Assembly: GCA_036508135.1 (NCBI GenBank)
Contig: DATCHW010000235.1
Coordinates: 1 to 23,165 of the forward strand
Length of the DNA stretch: 23,165 nt
Source: DATCHW01 sp036508135
Lineage (GTDB): Bacteria > Bacteroidota > Ignavibacteria > Tepidaquicellales > Tepidaquicellaceae
Direction of reading: 5' to 3'
Shown: piece by piece, positions 13,796 through 21,723 of the stretch
Layout: every line of letters begins with the position of its first letter
How positions within the stretch are numbered: the stretch's first letter is position 1
Translations under genes and position numbers: made by a program
Notes under the pieces: generated by a model
Told to the model about the DNA's origin: nothing
Seen by the model: only the letters and a program-made list of their open reading frames with translations
Database searches by the model: none

Positions 13796-14032
13796 TTACA
13801 ATCTTGATTTTACTACTTCAAACAGATCGTTAATCGTTTTAGAATTTCTGATATCCTCCCCTTTAATTATTACTTCATACTCTTCATCAACCATCGCAAT
13901 AATTGAAAGCGCCATTAATGAAGACCACTCTTCAATATCTCTGAATTTTGTCTCAGGTTTTAAATCTGTAACTTTTACTTTTTCCAGCTGTTCGGCGAAT
14001 TTTTCAATAAAAGAATTAATTTCCATATGCAT
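13796..14032 (-). CDS. Acyl carrier protein 1
   Basis: This is a 78-aa (or 76-aa) ACP. Ser38 in EEWSSLMAL is the probable phosphopantetheine site (SSL in place of DSL), followed by the acidic helix IIAMVDEEYEV and a short C-terminal helix. Two ATG codons two residues apart (14032 and 14026) are equally possible starts. It lies 13 bases after the PglD-like acyltransferase and seven bases before the first ketoreductase, a position expected for the carrier that hands the acyl chain to the acyltransferase. The W-S-S-L motif resembles carriers in dedicated secondary pathways more than housekeeping AcpP. Confidence 0.88.
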   Translation of the reverse strand: MHMEINSFIEKFAEQLEKVKVTDLKPETKFRDIEEWSSLMALSIIAMVDEEYEVIIKGEDIRNSKTINDLFEVVKSRL

Positions 14033-14045
14033 AATTTTTTAAATA

Positions 14046-14687
14046 TTAAAACCTCATTTTAACAGCAGGATTACCCATGTATGAACAGTTATCCTGTGTA
14101 TTCCTCATTACAACACTGTTTGTTGATATTGAGGTATTGTTTCCAACCTTTTTATTTTGAAGGACAATTGAACATACGCCAAAGAAATTAGTATCTCCGA
14201 TACTTACTTGTCCGGAAATCCGTACAGATGGATTAAACATGTTAAAGCTACCTATTATTGCATCATGACCAATAAAAACATCTGAATTTAAGAGATTAAA
14301 ATTTCCTAATTTTACATAACAGCTAAAGATACATCTGAAACCAATAATATTTCCTTTGCCTAAAGTCACCATGCTCAAATCCATAAACAAAACATCAGGA
14401 GCAATTATGTTAGGAAACTCTATATTTGGATTTATAATTCTTTGTGCAACATTTGATTGAATAGCAGGATTTCCGATTGCCATAACAACATCGAGTTGTT
14501 TTCCTAAATTATTCAAAAAGTCAATACCACCTAATACTTTACCATATTTATTTGATTCTCCAATAGGTAAGCCATCATCAATGAATCCGACCAAATTCCA
14601 GCTATTCTGAATTTTATTAATTGCAAGTATCAGGCAAGCGACCTCTTTTCCGTACCCCCCTGCTCCGTAAATTACAATATCCCGCAT
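14046..14687 (-). CDS. PglD-like sugar N-acyltransferase (LbH fold)
   Basis: This 213-aa protein has an N-terminal sugar-nucleotide binding Rossmann domain (IVIYGAGGYGKEVACLI, 4-20) and a left-handed beta-helix of hexapeptide repeats from about 105 on. His141 in VFIGHDAIIG matches the catalytic base of PglD, followed by Asp. The C-terminus (YMGNPAVKMRF) corresponds to the PglD tail. PglD acylates the 4-amino group of UDP-4-amino-trideoxyhexose with acetyl-CoA. Here it lies between a PglC-like transferase and an ACP operon, so the donor may be an acyl-ACP; this is inference from context. Neighbour spacings are 11 and 13 bases, so co-expression is likely. A normal acetyltransferase remains possible. 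Confidence 0.88.
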   Translation of the reverse strand: MRDIVIYGAGGYGKEVACLILAINKIQNSWNLVGFIDDGLPIGESNKYGKVLGGIDFLNNLGKQLDVVMAIGNPAIQSNVAQRIINPNIEFPNIIAPDVLFMDLSMVTLGKGNIIGFRCIFSCYVKLGNFNLLNSDVFIGHDAIIGSFNMFNPSVRISGQVSIGDTNFFGVCSIVLQNKKVGNNTSISTNSVVMRNTQDNCSYMGNPAVKMRF

Positions 14688-14698
14688 CTGATCACAAA

Positions 14699-15304
14699 TT
14701 AATTATTACCATTAAACGCTTCCATAGTAGAAGAGGTTGACGCATTAACTCCCTCAGATTTAACCACTTTGACTAATGTCAATATCAATATTTTCATGTC
14801 TAAAAATATAGAAATATTATCCACATACCAAACATCTAATTTGAACTTTTCTTCCCATGAAATAGCATTACGTCCGTTTACCTGAGCCCAGCCGGTAATG
14901 CCCGGTTTGACTTCATGTCGCCTTCTTTGAAAATCGCTATAAAGAGGTAAATAATCCACCAATAGGGGTCTTGGTCCAATAAGACTTAAATCGCCTTTAA
15001 TTACATTAATAAGTTGAGGAAGTTCATCTAAACTTGTTTTTCGTAAAAATGCACCAAACCTTGTAATTCGTTCATTATCTGGCAGTAGATATCCAAGATC
15101 GTCAGTTTTATCTACCATTGTCCGGAATTTGTAGATATAAAAAATCTTTTCATTTCTTCCCGGTCGTTTCTGTTTAAAAAGTATGGGCTTACCCAGTTTA
15201 ATAAAAACTAAAATCCAGATTACTAGTAATCCTGGGAGAAAAAGAATGAAGGCAAATAAAGATAGCACAAGATCAATCAAGGGCTTAAAATACAATTCAT
15301 ACAT
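14699..15304 (-). CDS. pglC: PglC-like initiating phosphosugar transferase (monotopic)
   Basis: This 201-aa monotopic membrane enzyme has one N-terminal re-entrant helix (about 5-32, including the Pro-containing LFAFILFLPGLLVIW), a basic KQKRPGRNEKIF segment (43-54), KFRTMVD, the catalytic region ending LDELPQLINVIKGDLSLIGP (93-112), then PRPLLVDYLPLYS, RHEVKPGITGWAQVNGRNAISW and the terminal EAFNGNN. Nearly every block, including the PLLVEYLPLY-like stretch and the terminal FNG.N, follows Campylobacter PglC, which moves a diNAcBac-type phosphosugar to undecaprenyl phosphate. Hence the first sugar is probably a modified 2,4-diamino-2,4,6-trideoxyhexose. It overlaps the GT4 gene upstream by eight bases, and that GT4 is likely to add the second sugar. 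Confidence 0.9.
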   Translation of the reverse strand: MYELYFKPLIDLVLSLFAFILFLPGLLVIWILVFIKLGKPILFKQKRPGRNEKIFYIYKFRTMVDKTDDLGYLLPDNERITRFGAFLRKTSLDELPQLINVIKGDLSLIGPRPLLVDYLPLYSDFQRRRHEVKPGITGWAQVNGRNAISWEEKFKLDVWYVDNISIFLDMKILILTLVKVVKSEGVNASTSSTMEAFNGNN

Positions 15305-16511
15305 TTCTACTTAATAATGAATTAATGTTATTAAAAAGAGAAGCATATATATAATCTTTAGACAAATCATTGTTGGCCAAATATTTTGAATTTGCTTTGC
15401 ATTGTTTGACAAGTTCCTTTTTTGATAATAATTTCTGCAAACATTTTTCTAATGTATTATTCTCGTAATCAAAATTTAAACCAATTTTATACTTTTCTAC
15501 CGATGACCAAGTTTCTCCTTTCAAGTTATTTAAAACACAACAACCTGATGCAACGTAGTCGTTATATTTATAAGAGTGAGCTACTACGGTATTTTTTCTA
15601 AATGAGTTAATAGCAATATCACAATTAGATAGCCATTTTAAGTAATCTGGATAAGGGATAATCCCAGAGACCAAAGCGTTAATATTATTTTTCGCGATAA
15701 AATCTTTAATATTTGATTCGAGTTCTCCCCCTCCTATAAACAAGAGTTTTATATTTGAAAATTCCTTTTGTAAATGTAAAAATGATGTAAGGATTACTTC
15801 AAAATCATAACTATTGTTTAATGCCCCACCATACGCGATCCAAATCTCATCAACCTTTTTTTTGGGCAATGTTATTGTTGATTGTTTAAGTAGTTCTTCA
15901 TGTTTTTTCATATTCACACCCAAGTAATATCCCTCTACATTATCTTTTCTTATTATGGAAACATACCTGGCATACTCCTTACTTTCAGCCACGACTAACG
16001 ATGATTGCCGGTAGGTTGATTTAGCGATAAGGGACCATGGAATAGAAAGAACCTTAAATAGTAAACCAAATTTTTTAAAAAAAACCAGGTATGATTCAGG
16101 CCATAAATCTATGACATCAAGGACAAAGGTCACATTATGTCTCTTACATAATCGTGAAAGAAAAAATGGGGCTAGTGTGGTCGGAGCTGTGCAATAAACA
16201 AAATGATAATTTAAGATATTTCTTTTAATAAAGAATTTTACTTTAAATGCAAATACTATATGACTTATGACCCTTAATATACCTAGATTTCTATGATACT
16301 CAGGTACTTTAATTAAAACTGTTTCATATAAAGTGTCTCCATTCGGGTTTAGATACTTCTTTTTTATATTATGGTCAAAATCAGCAGTAATTATTACAGG
16401 TAATAATTCATTTTTCATTAAGACATCCGCCACAGAAAACACTCTTGAATTACTATACGAAAACGGATTTACAAAAGGTGTAACCAACGCTACTTTCTTC
16501 AACTTCATCAT
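15297..16511 (-). CDS. GT4-family glycosyltransferase (WbuB-like)
   Basis: This 404-aa GT-B enzyme has an N-terminal acceptor domain with LVTPFVNPFSYSNSRVFSVA (9-28) and a DVIDLWPESY motif near 137-146, which is typical of WbuB-type transferases. The C-terminal domain has IAYGGALNNSYDFE, LLFIGGGELE and a YKYNDYVASGC segment in place of the usual EX7E. Such enzymes often add a 6-deoxy-HexNAc sugar as the second residue of a repeat. It overlaps the PglC-like gene by eight bases, so it likely acts on that enzyme's lipid-linked product at the cytoplasmic membrane. Two adjacent ATG codons start the frame. The sugar is not certain. Confidence 0.87.
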   Translation of the reverse strand: MMKLKKVALVTPFVNPFSYSNSRVFSVADVLMKNELLPVIITADFDHNIKKKYLNPNGDTLYETVLIKVPEYHRNLGILRVISHIVFAFKVKFFIKRNILNYHFVYCTAPTTLAPFFLSRLCKRHNVTFVLDVIDLWPESYLVFFKKFGLLFKVLSIPWSLIAKSTYRQSSLVVAESKEYARYVSIIRKDNVEGYYLGVNMKKHEELLKQSTITLPKKKVDEIWIAYGGALNNSYDFEVILTSFLHLQKEFSNIKLLFIGGGELESNIKDFIAKNNINALVSGIIPYPDYLKWLSNCDIAINSFRKNTVVAHSYKYNDYVASGCCVLNNLKGETWSSVEKYKIGLNFDYENNTLEKCLQKLLSKKELVKQCKANSKYLANNDLSKDYIYASLFNNINSLLSRNV

Positions 16512-16567
16512 TTATAAAACTATGCAAATCATTGAATTAATAAGTTATTATGAATTTCAAATGTGCT

Positions 16568-17173
16568 TTACTTATAACTTAACCATTTTTTTTGTAAGAA
16601 ATCGAATCTTTTTATTGGTTTTGCCGGATTTCCAACTGCAATAACAAAAGGAGGAATACTCTTACTTACTAAAGAATTCGCACCTATTATTGAACCTTTA
16701 CCAATAGTTACGCCTGGCATTATTGCAACTGATTCTCCTATCCACACATTTTCTTCAATAACGACGTGTTTAATGCTTATTTTTCTACTGTTAGGAGTTG
16801 AAAGTGGTGTGTCATTGTTTTCTCCTGAATAACACCCATGCGACATATCAGTTATAAATATTTTACTTGCCATAAGGACGTTGTTGCCTATAGATATATG
16901 TTCGCCAGCGGCAATATGAACATAGTCCCCAATTTCTATATTGTTCCCAAAGATCAATATCCTTGTCTTATTATTTCCATAATTATAGGCTTCGAACCGA
17001 CATCCAAAACCCGTTGTTAATCCTTTTCCCCAAAATATATTTTTATGGTAACGAATGTCAACAGGTAACCTGATTAAACGTGCTGTAGGAACACACAATA
17101 ACGTGTATATTTTACTAATTATAAGTCGACAGATTCCTATCAGACCATAACGTTTAAGTATTTCCCGTTTCAT
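16568..17173 (-). CDS. LbH-family O-acetyltransferase (WbbJ/maltose-acetyltransferase-like)
   Basis: This 201-aa hexapeptide-repeat protein has repeats such as NNIEIGDYVHIA (77-88), HISIGNNVLM and VWIGESVAIMPGVTIGKGSIIGANS (143-167), and the DMSHG motif with catalytic His112 of the xenobiotic/NodL/WbbJ acetyltransferases. C-terminal VGNPAKPIKRF closes the helix. It should transfer an acetyl group from acetyl-CoA to a sugar hydroxyl of the glycan. It lies among glycosyltransferase genes, 57 bases before the GT4 gene and 131 bases after the GT2 gene. It is a different subgroup from the PglD-like enzyme and lacks its Rossmann domain, so it modifies a sugar in the polymer more probably than a nucleotide sugar. 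Confidence 0.87.
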   Translation of the reverse strand: MKREILKRYGLIGICRLIISKIYTLLCVPTARLIRLPVDIRYHKNIFWGKGLTTGFGCRFEAYNYGNNKTRILIFGNNIEIGDYVHIAAGEHISIGNNVLMASKIFITDMSHGCYSGENNDTPLSTPNSRKISIKHVVIEENVWIGESVAIMPGVTIGKGSIIGANSLVSKSIPPFVIAVGNPAKPIKRFDFLQKKWLSYK

Positions 17174-17304
17174 TTAAATCTATTTTTTTGATAAAAGAAT
17201 TTTCAAGAGCGATAAAAACAATAAAAGAATTAACAAAACAATTTTGAATGCTAACTAAGTTGTTTCCTTTATCAAATTAAAAATTATTTTTAAGAACCTC
17301 CCCG

Positions 17305-18126
17305 CTATAACTTATTTAATCGATAATAGTAGAAAATAAGTATTCTTCGTAAGTATTTTAATAAGGAAAACACTGTAGCAAACATGTAGTCTTTAGTATT
17401 TATTAATCCTTCTTTATAAATACTATAAAGATTATTCAATTCTCCTCTAGATTGTTTATGTATTTGACTTGACAATCCGCTTTCCCCCCAAGAGGATTTT
17501 CCCAAAACATTCTTTGAAAATACTTGATTTACTAAAATACATTTGCCAAAATACGACATTCTATAAAAGAATAAACCCTCCTCGGCATTTCTTTGAGTAG
17601 AATTAAAGAGACCTGATTTAATAAGGATCTCTTTACGAAACATCACGCCAGGTGTAGTAAAATAGAATTTATAAATTAGATCTTTTAAAGAAATTCTACT
17701 GCAATCTCCTTCTTTATACCAAAAAGAACTAATGTTTATAGTATCATGTAAACCTCCAACCATATCCACATCTGGATATTGAATAAATATTTCAATTTGT
17801 TTTTTCATTTTTCCTTCAACCCACATATCATCTGAATCATTGAAAGCAATAAAGTCTCCGTTTGAAGATTCTATTCCTTTATTCCTAGCAGCTCCGGCAC
17901 CCTTATTCTGTTGATAATAATATTTAATTTTTGAGGTAAAATTGTTTTCAATTATAAAATTATTAATCAAAACTGATGAATTATCTCGCGATCCATCATC
18001 AACGGTAAAGATCTCCCATACACAGTTAATTGTTTGTAATTCTGAGATAACTGAATTTAAACATTTAATTATTGTCTTTTCTGCATTATATACAGGAATG
18101 ACTACGGATATATTGATTTTGTCCAT
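17305..18126 (-). CDS. GT2-family glycosyltransferase
   Basis: This 273-aa GT-A enzyme has ISVVIPVYNAEKTIIKCLNS (6-25), TVDDGSRDNS (41-50) with the nucleotide-binding Asp pair, GAGAARNKGI (77-86) and AFNDSDDMW (94-102) with the metal-binding DxD-type motif. A basic, hydrophobic C-terminal stretch (KYLRRILIFYYYRLNKL) may sit on the membrane. It is slightly short for the family but complete in its catalytic domain. It probably adds one sugar of the repeat unit; donor and linkage are not predictable. It lies 22 bases after the Wzy gene. Confidence 0.88.
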   Translation of the reverse strand: MDKINISVVIPVYNAEKTIIKCLNSVISELQTINCVWEIFTVDDGSRDNSSVLINNFIIENNFTSKIKYYYQQNKGAGAARNKGIESSNGDFIAFNDSDDMWVEGKMKKQIEIFIQYPDVDMVGGLHDTINISSFWYKEGDCSRISLKDLIYKFYFTTPGVMFRKEILIKSGLFNSTQRNAEEGLFFYRMSYFGKCILVNQVFSKNVLGKSSWGESGLSSQIHKQSRGELNNLYSIYKEGLINTKDYMFATVFSLLKYLRRILIFYYYRLNKL

Positions 18127-18148
18127 ATTAACTATTCAATCAGAAGAC

Positions 18149-19567
18149 TTAATTCAAGCTAGTTGCAATGGTTTTACCCCTTCCCAATGGGAATAAATAT
18201 TGCAATATTAATAAAAGAAATAATGGTCGGATAATAAAAGGAACAAAATCAAAAGGATGTGCTCTTGGTGAAAAGAAAAATTGGGGTAATATAAAAAACA
18301 GCAAAAACATTCCAACTACTGTAAACTTATAATTTTCAATAAAATAAACAATAACAAACACATACAAAAAAGACATAATTGCCAAACCTAAATATCCTCC
18401 AGAAATATAGAATTCTGATATTGATGAAGTCCCTATGCCATTTCCATGCAAATAAACAGCAGGATTAGTTCTGAAAGCAATCTCATTTGATAGTGAATAA
18501 CGCTCCTTAACCACCTCCAAAGATTGACCTCTTGTTGGCTTTTTAAAACCAGGTAATGAATTTTTTAAAGTAAAAGTAATCGGATCTAATAGATATTCCC
18601 AGCTACCTTTAATATTTTTCTTTTGCTCAAGAGTGTATCCAATGATTTGACTAGTACCACCTTGTTCAAAAAGGAAATTTTCAATTATTTTTTTTGGTGC
18701 AAGTTTGTAAGTTGATAACGATTCGTTACTTCGATATAGGTTCATCACAAATGATAGGATAACCAGGAACAATCCTGTAATAACAAAATGTTTGATTTTA
18801 ATTTCATTTCTGAAACCTAAATATGCTATTAAAGACAGTATTTCAGTAAACACAGTACCCCTCCTCCCAATCAACAATGTAAAGCCTAATAATATAATAT
18901 AGATTATCATTGGAATTTTTATTTCCTTTTTAGTTGGATAACATGCAAAAAAAAGGAAAATTCCCATTGTGTAAATATCATCTGAAAGCCTTAATATTGG
19001 ATTCTGCACGATTAGATTCTTATTCGAATACAATGCAACATACCCGTTGGAAATGACAAAAAGAACCTGCTGCAATATGGATAGTGAATATGGTATGACT
19101 GCTATAATAAACATTAGTAATCCTATTTTCTTTAATGGGTAATTATATGCCCAAGAGGAACTTATGTTTATGTTTTTTTTAAATGAAGCTAAATATATTG
19201 CAATAAGGGCACCTAATTGCATAAACAATAATGATAATAATATAAGATTTAGTATTTCTATTTGAACTTTCAATCCGAAAATATAAGTCGTAAACCAGAG
19301 AGTTTGTGCAAAATCTGAATGTCCCAAGATATCTAAAAAGATCCGTCCTAATAAAAAGACAAAAAAAGCTATCATGAATAAAATATATGGATGGAATATT
19401 TTACCTCCACATTTATGAAAACAAAACACATTCCAAATAAAAATAATTATAATATTAATCTTTAGTAAACTTAAAGGAATATTAAACTTTATTCCAACAA
19501 ATAATTGAATTACAATTATTAGTAAATGAATAATGATATAATCTAATATCCTTAATTTAACATTCAT
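18149..19567 (-). CDS. wzy: Wzy-type polysaccharide polymerase
   Basis: This 472-aa membrane protein has about 12 predicted helices and one large periplasmic loop before the last helices. In the loop, FEQGGTSQIIGYTLEQK, then KERYSLSNEIAFRTNPAVYL and GNGIGTSSISEFYISGGYLG match the characteristic order of the O-ag_pol_Wzy (PF14296) family. These enzymes join lipid-linked repeat units at the outer face of the inner membrane. Position among the flippase and glycosyltransferase genes and the absence of a GT domain support the call. It follows a GT2 gene by 13 bases. The ligase-like protein at 6116-8392 is the only rival for the polymerase role. Confidence 0.88.
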   Translation of the reverse strand: MNVKLRILDYIIIHLLIIVIQLFVGIKFNIPLSLLKINIIIIFIWNVFCFHKCGGKIFHPYILFMIAFFVFLLGRIFLDILGHSDFAQTLWFTTYIFGLKVQIEILNLILLSLLFMQLGALIAIYLASFKKNINISSSWAYNYPLKKIGLLMFIIAVIPYSLSILQQVLFVISNGYVALYSNKNLIVQNPILRLSDDIYTMGIFLFFACYPTKKEIKIPMIIYIILLGFTLLIGRRGTVFTEILSLIAYLGFRNEIKIKHFVITGLFLVILSFVMNLYRSNESLSTYKLAPKKIIENFLFEQGGTSQIIGYTLEQKKNIKGSWEYLLDPITFTLKNSLPGFKKPTRGQSLEVVKERYSLSNEIAFRTNPAVYLHGNGIGTSSISEFYISGGYLGLAIMSFLYVFVIVYFIENYKFTVVGMFLLFFILPQFFFSPRAHPFDFVPFIIRPLFLLLILQYLFPLGRGKTIATSLN

Positions 19568-19580
19568 TAGATTTGATTAC

Positions 19581-20573
19581 TTAACCTAATAATTTGGCTT
19601 TTAATTGTTTTGCAAACTTTACCGTACTAAGCAAAATATTTGCAATGAGAATATATTCTTGTGAAAATAGCCAAGTAATAGATTTATAATATAAAGGTAA
19701 TCCATTCGTCATGAAAATGCATTTATTAGACTCTGGATAAAGATTATAATATTTTTTTTGCATTTTATACGAGGAATTTATTAACACAATACATTTAGTA
19801 ATTGCTTTACGAATAACTATCGCGTTTAATAACTCACCATCTCTTTGTTTTTCAAAAAAATCAAGTAGAATTTTAACATCTTGTTGAAGATCAGAGATTC
19901 CTTTAGTTGAAATATTTTTAGAGTATGAATTTTTATTGTATTGAACATAGTGAACAAATGCATTGTCAATCTTTACAATTTTCTTAGCAAGATAAGCTAG
20001 CCTTGGCATTGTTGCAATATCTTCACCAATATTTACACCATCAGGAAAGCGGACATTATTTTCTCTAAATAAGCTTGCAATTATCAATTTATTCCATATT
20101 GCAGGTATGCACTTACCTGTTATCATATCTTTAGCATATTCATGCACGCTCAGAGGTATTATTTCCTTCCTATAAAAATGCTTATTTCTCCATTGTTCAA
20201 AGGAATCTGCCACTACTATATCTGCACAAAACTTTTCAGCTGATTTGTACATTTTTTCAATCATGTCAACTTCGACATAATCATCGCTATCTATTTGAAT
20301 AATATATTTTCCATGGCAGTTATCGATACCAAAATTCCGTGACGCTGAAACACCCTTATTTTTGTAATTATGTAAAATCCGTGTGTACTTTTGCCTTTTG
20401 GGATATAGTTTAATGACTTCATTTGCAATTGCAAAGCTATTATCAGGAGAACAATCATTTACTATAACATATTCGATTTCTTCAAATGATTGTTGAAATA
20501 GGGAATGCATACAGCGTTCAATATGAGGTTCGACATTATAAATAGGGATGACTATTGAAACTTTTGGATTCAT
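19581..20573 (-). CDS. GT2-family glycosyltransferase
   Basis: With the start at ATG 20573 the protein is 330 aa. It opens NPKVSIVIPIYNVEPHIERC, has YVIVNDCSPDNS (35-46), GVSASRNFGI (74-83) and IQIDSDDYVEVDM (92-104), the GT-A nucleotide and metal motifs, plus a downstream GEDIATMPRLAY helix typical of this GT2 subgroup. A TTG four codons upstream (20585) would make the gene overlap the previous one by 11 bases; the ATG immediately after that gene's stop is preferred. It probably adds a sugar to the growing lipid-linked oligosaccharide. The last residues (LKAKLLG) are basic and may contact the membrane. Confidence 0.88.
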   Translation of the reverse strand: MNPKVSIVIPIYNVEPHIERCMHSLFQQSFEEIEYVIVNDCSPDNSFAIANEVIKLYPKRQKYTRILHNYKNKGVSASRNFGIDNCHGKYIIQIDSDDYVEVDMIEKMYKSAEKFCADIVVADSFEQWRNKHFYRKEIIPLSVHEYAKDMITGKCIPAIWNKLIIASLFRENNVRFPDGVNIGEDIATMPRLAYLAKKIVKIDNAFVHYVQYNKNSYSKNISTKGISDLQQDVKILLDFFEKQRDGELLNAIVIRKAITKCIVLINSSYKMQKKYYNLYPESNKCIFMTNGLPLYYKSITWLFSQEYILIANILLSTVKFAKQLKAKLLG

Positions 20574-20574
20574 G

Positions 20575-21720
20575 TTAAATATCAAATAATTGTTGTATTA
20601 TTTCTATTTGATTTTCAATAGAATATTTTCTAATTTCTCTTTTACATTTATTACTCATTTCTCCCCTTAGATGGTTATTTGAAAGTAATTGAAAAATAGC
20701 GGCTGCATATTCTTCAGTTGATGAACCGGCTATTAAGCCACATGTATTTCCACATGATAGTTCTGATGCACCTCCAATATTTGTCGAAACGAATGGGACA
20801 CCTAATATCATTCCTTCGGCAATCACCGTCGGAAAACCCTCAGAAAACGAAGACACACAAATGATATCAGAACTCAAAATATAAGGATAAGGGTTTTTTA
20901 CATATCCCATTAATTTTACTACATCGTCAAGCTTTAATCTTGTTATTAGTTCCTGCAATTCAATTCTTATATCGCCATCTCCGAGAATCAATAATTCAAA
21001 ATCAAGTTTCGATTTTAGAATATTTGCAGAATTAATAATTAAAGAGAAATTCTTTTGTTCTTCTAATCGCCCTAAAGCGATAATACGTAATTTACTTTTA
21101 TTTACAGTTTTAAGACTTGAATTCTTTATCAATTGTTCAAAGTTGAATCCATTATATATAATTCGAGTCTTATGCTTTGCAAAAGGAAAGATATTAATGA
21201 CTGAATCATAAGTTTTTTTGGACACAACTACAATTGCATCAGTTTTTTTGAAGACTCTTTTTTGTGCAAAATAAAAAATAAAAATCTTAATTTTTTTCCA
21301 AATGTTTTTATAATGACGATAATCTAGATCTTCAATAGAACCATGAACCCAGGAAATCTTTTTTCTGGATGGGAAAGTGCTAGCAAATATTGACGGCGTC
21401 AGGTAGTTAAAAGATACAACAATATCATATCTTTCTTTTGACCATAGGAGCAATCTTACGGTCGATGGTAAAAAATATAGAAGGAATATTATAATATTAT
21501 TTCTAAACTTATTCCAAATATTCCTTTGTGAAATATCTATTAAAGGACGTAATTCTCTTACATTCGTGGGTAACTCTTCATTCCCTTTTTCACAATGGAC
21601 TAATTCAATCAGTGATAAATCATATTTATCATCAGGTAGATGAGATAAAATCAAAGAGAGTATTTTTTCAGCACCCCCACCCATAGTAAAGGTGTAAGGG
21701 ACAAATAAGATTTTTTTCAT
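20575..21720 (-). CDS. GT4-family glycosyltransferase
   Basis: This 381-aa GT-B retaining enzyme has FVPYTFTMGGGAEKILSLIL (6-25, acceptor domain), IALGRLEEQKN (214-224, donor-domain hinge), LLILGDGD (243-250) and SFSEGFPTVIAEGMILGVP (291-309) containing the E294-x7-E302 motif of GT4 family proteins. IGGASELSCGN and the C-terminal EIIQQLFDI close the fold. It is one of four glycosyltransferases in this part of the locus, consistent with a repeat of about four or five sugars counting the initiating residue. It is three bases after the flippase gene. Donor and linkage are unknown. Confidence 0.9.
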   Translation of the reverse strand: MKKILFVPYTFTMGGGAEKILSLILSHLPDDKYDLSLIELVHCEKGNEELPTNVRELRPLIDISQRNIWNKFRNNIIIFLLYFLPSTVRLLLWSKERYDIVVSFNYLTPSIFASTFPSRKKISWVHGSIEDLDYRHYKNIWKKIKIFIFYFAQKRVFKKTDAIVVVSKKTYDSVINIFPFAKHKTRIIYNGFNFEQLIKNSSLKTVNKSKLRIIALGRLEEQKNFSLIINSANILKSKLDFELLILGDGDIRIELQELITRLKLDDVVKLMGYVKNPYPYILSSDIICVSSFSEGFPTVIAEGMILGVPFVSTNIGGASELSCGNTCGLIAGSSTEEYAAAIFQLLSNNHLRGEMSNKCKREIRKYSIENQIEIIQQLFDI

Positions 21721-21723
21721 TTT

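Noticed and set aside
9834..14032. Polyketide or lipid biosynthesis cluster for a free secondary metabolite
   Set aside because: No modular synthase, thioesterase, dehydratase or export gene is present, and the cassette is enclosed by sugar-nucleotide and glycan assembly genes, so glycan decoration is the simpler reading.
20574..20585. TTG start that would extend the GT2 gene by four codons
   Set aside because: An ATG immediately after the upstream stop (20573) aligns better with the usual start of the GT2 domain and avoids an 11-base overlap.
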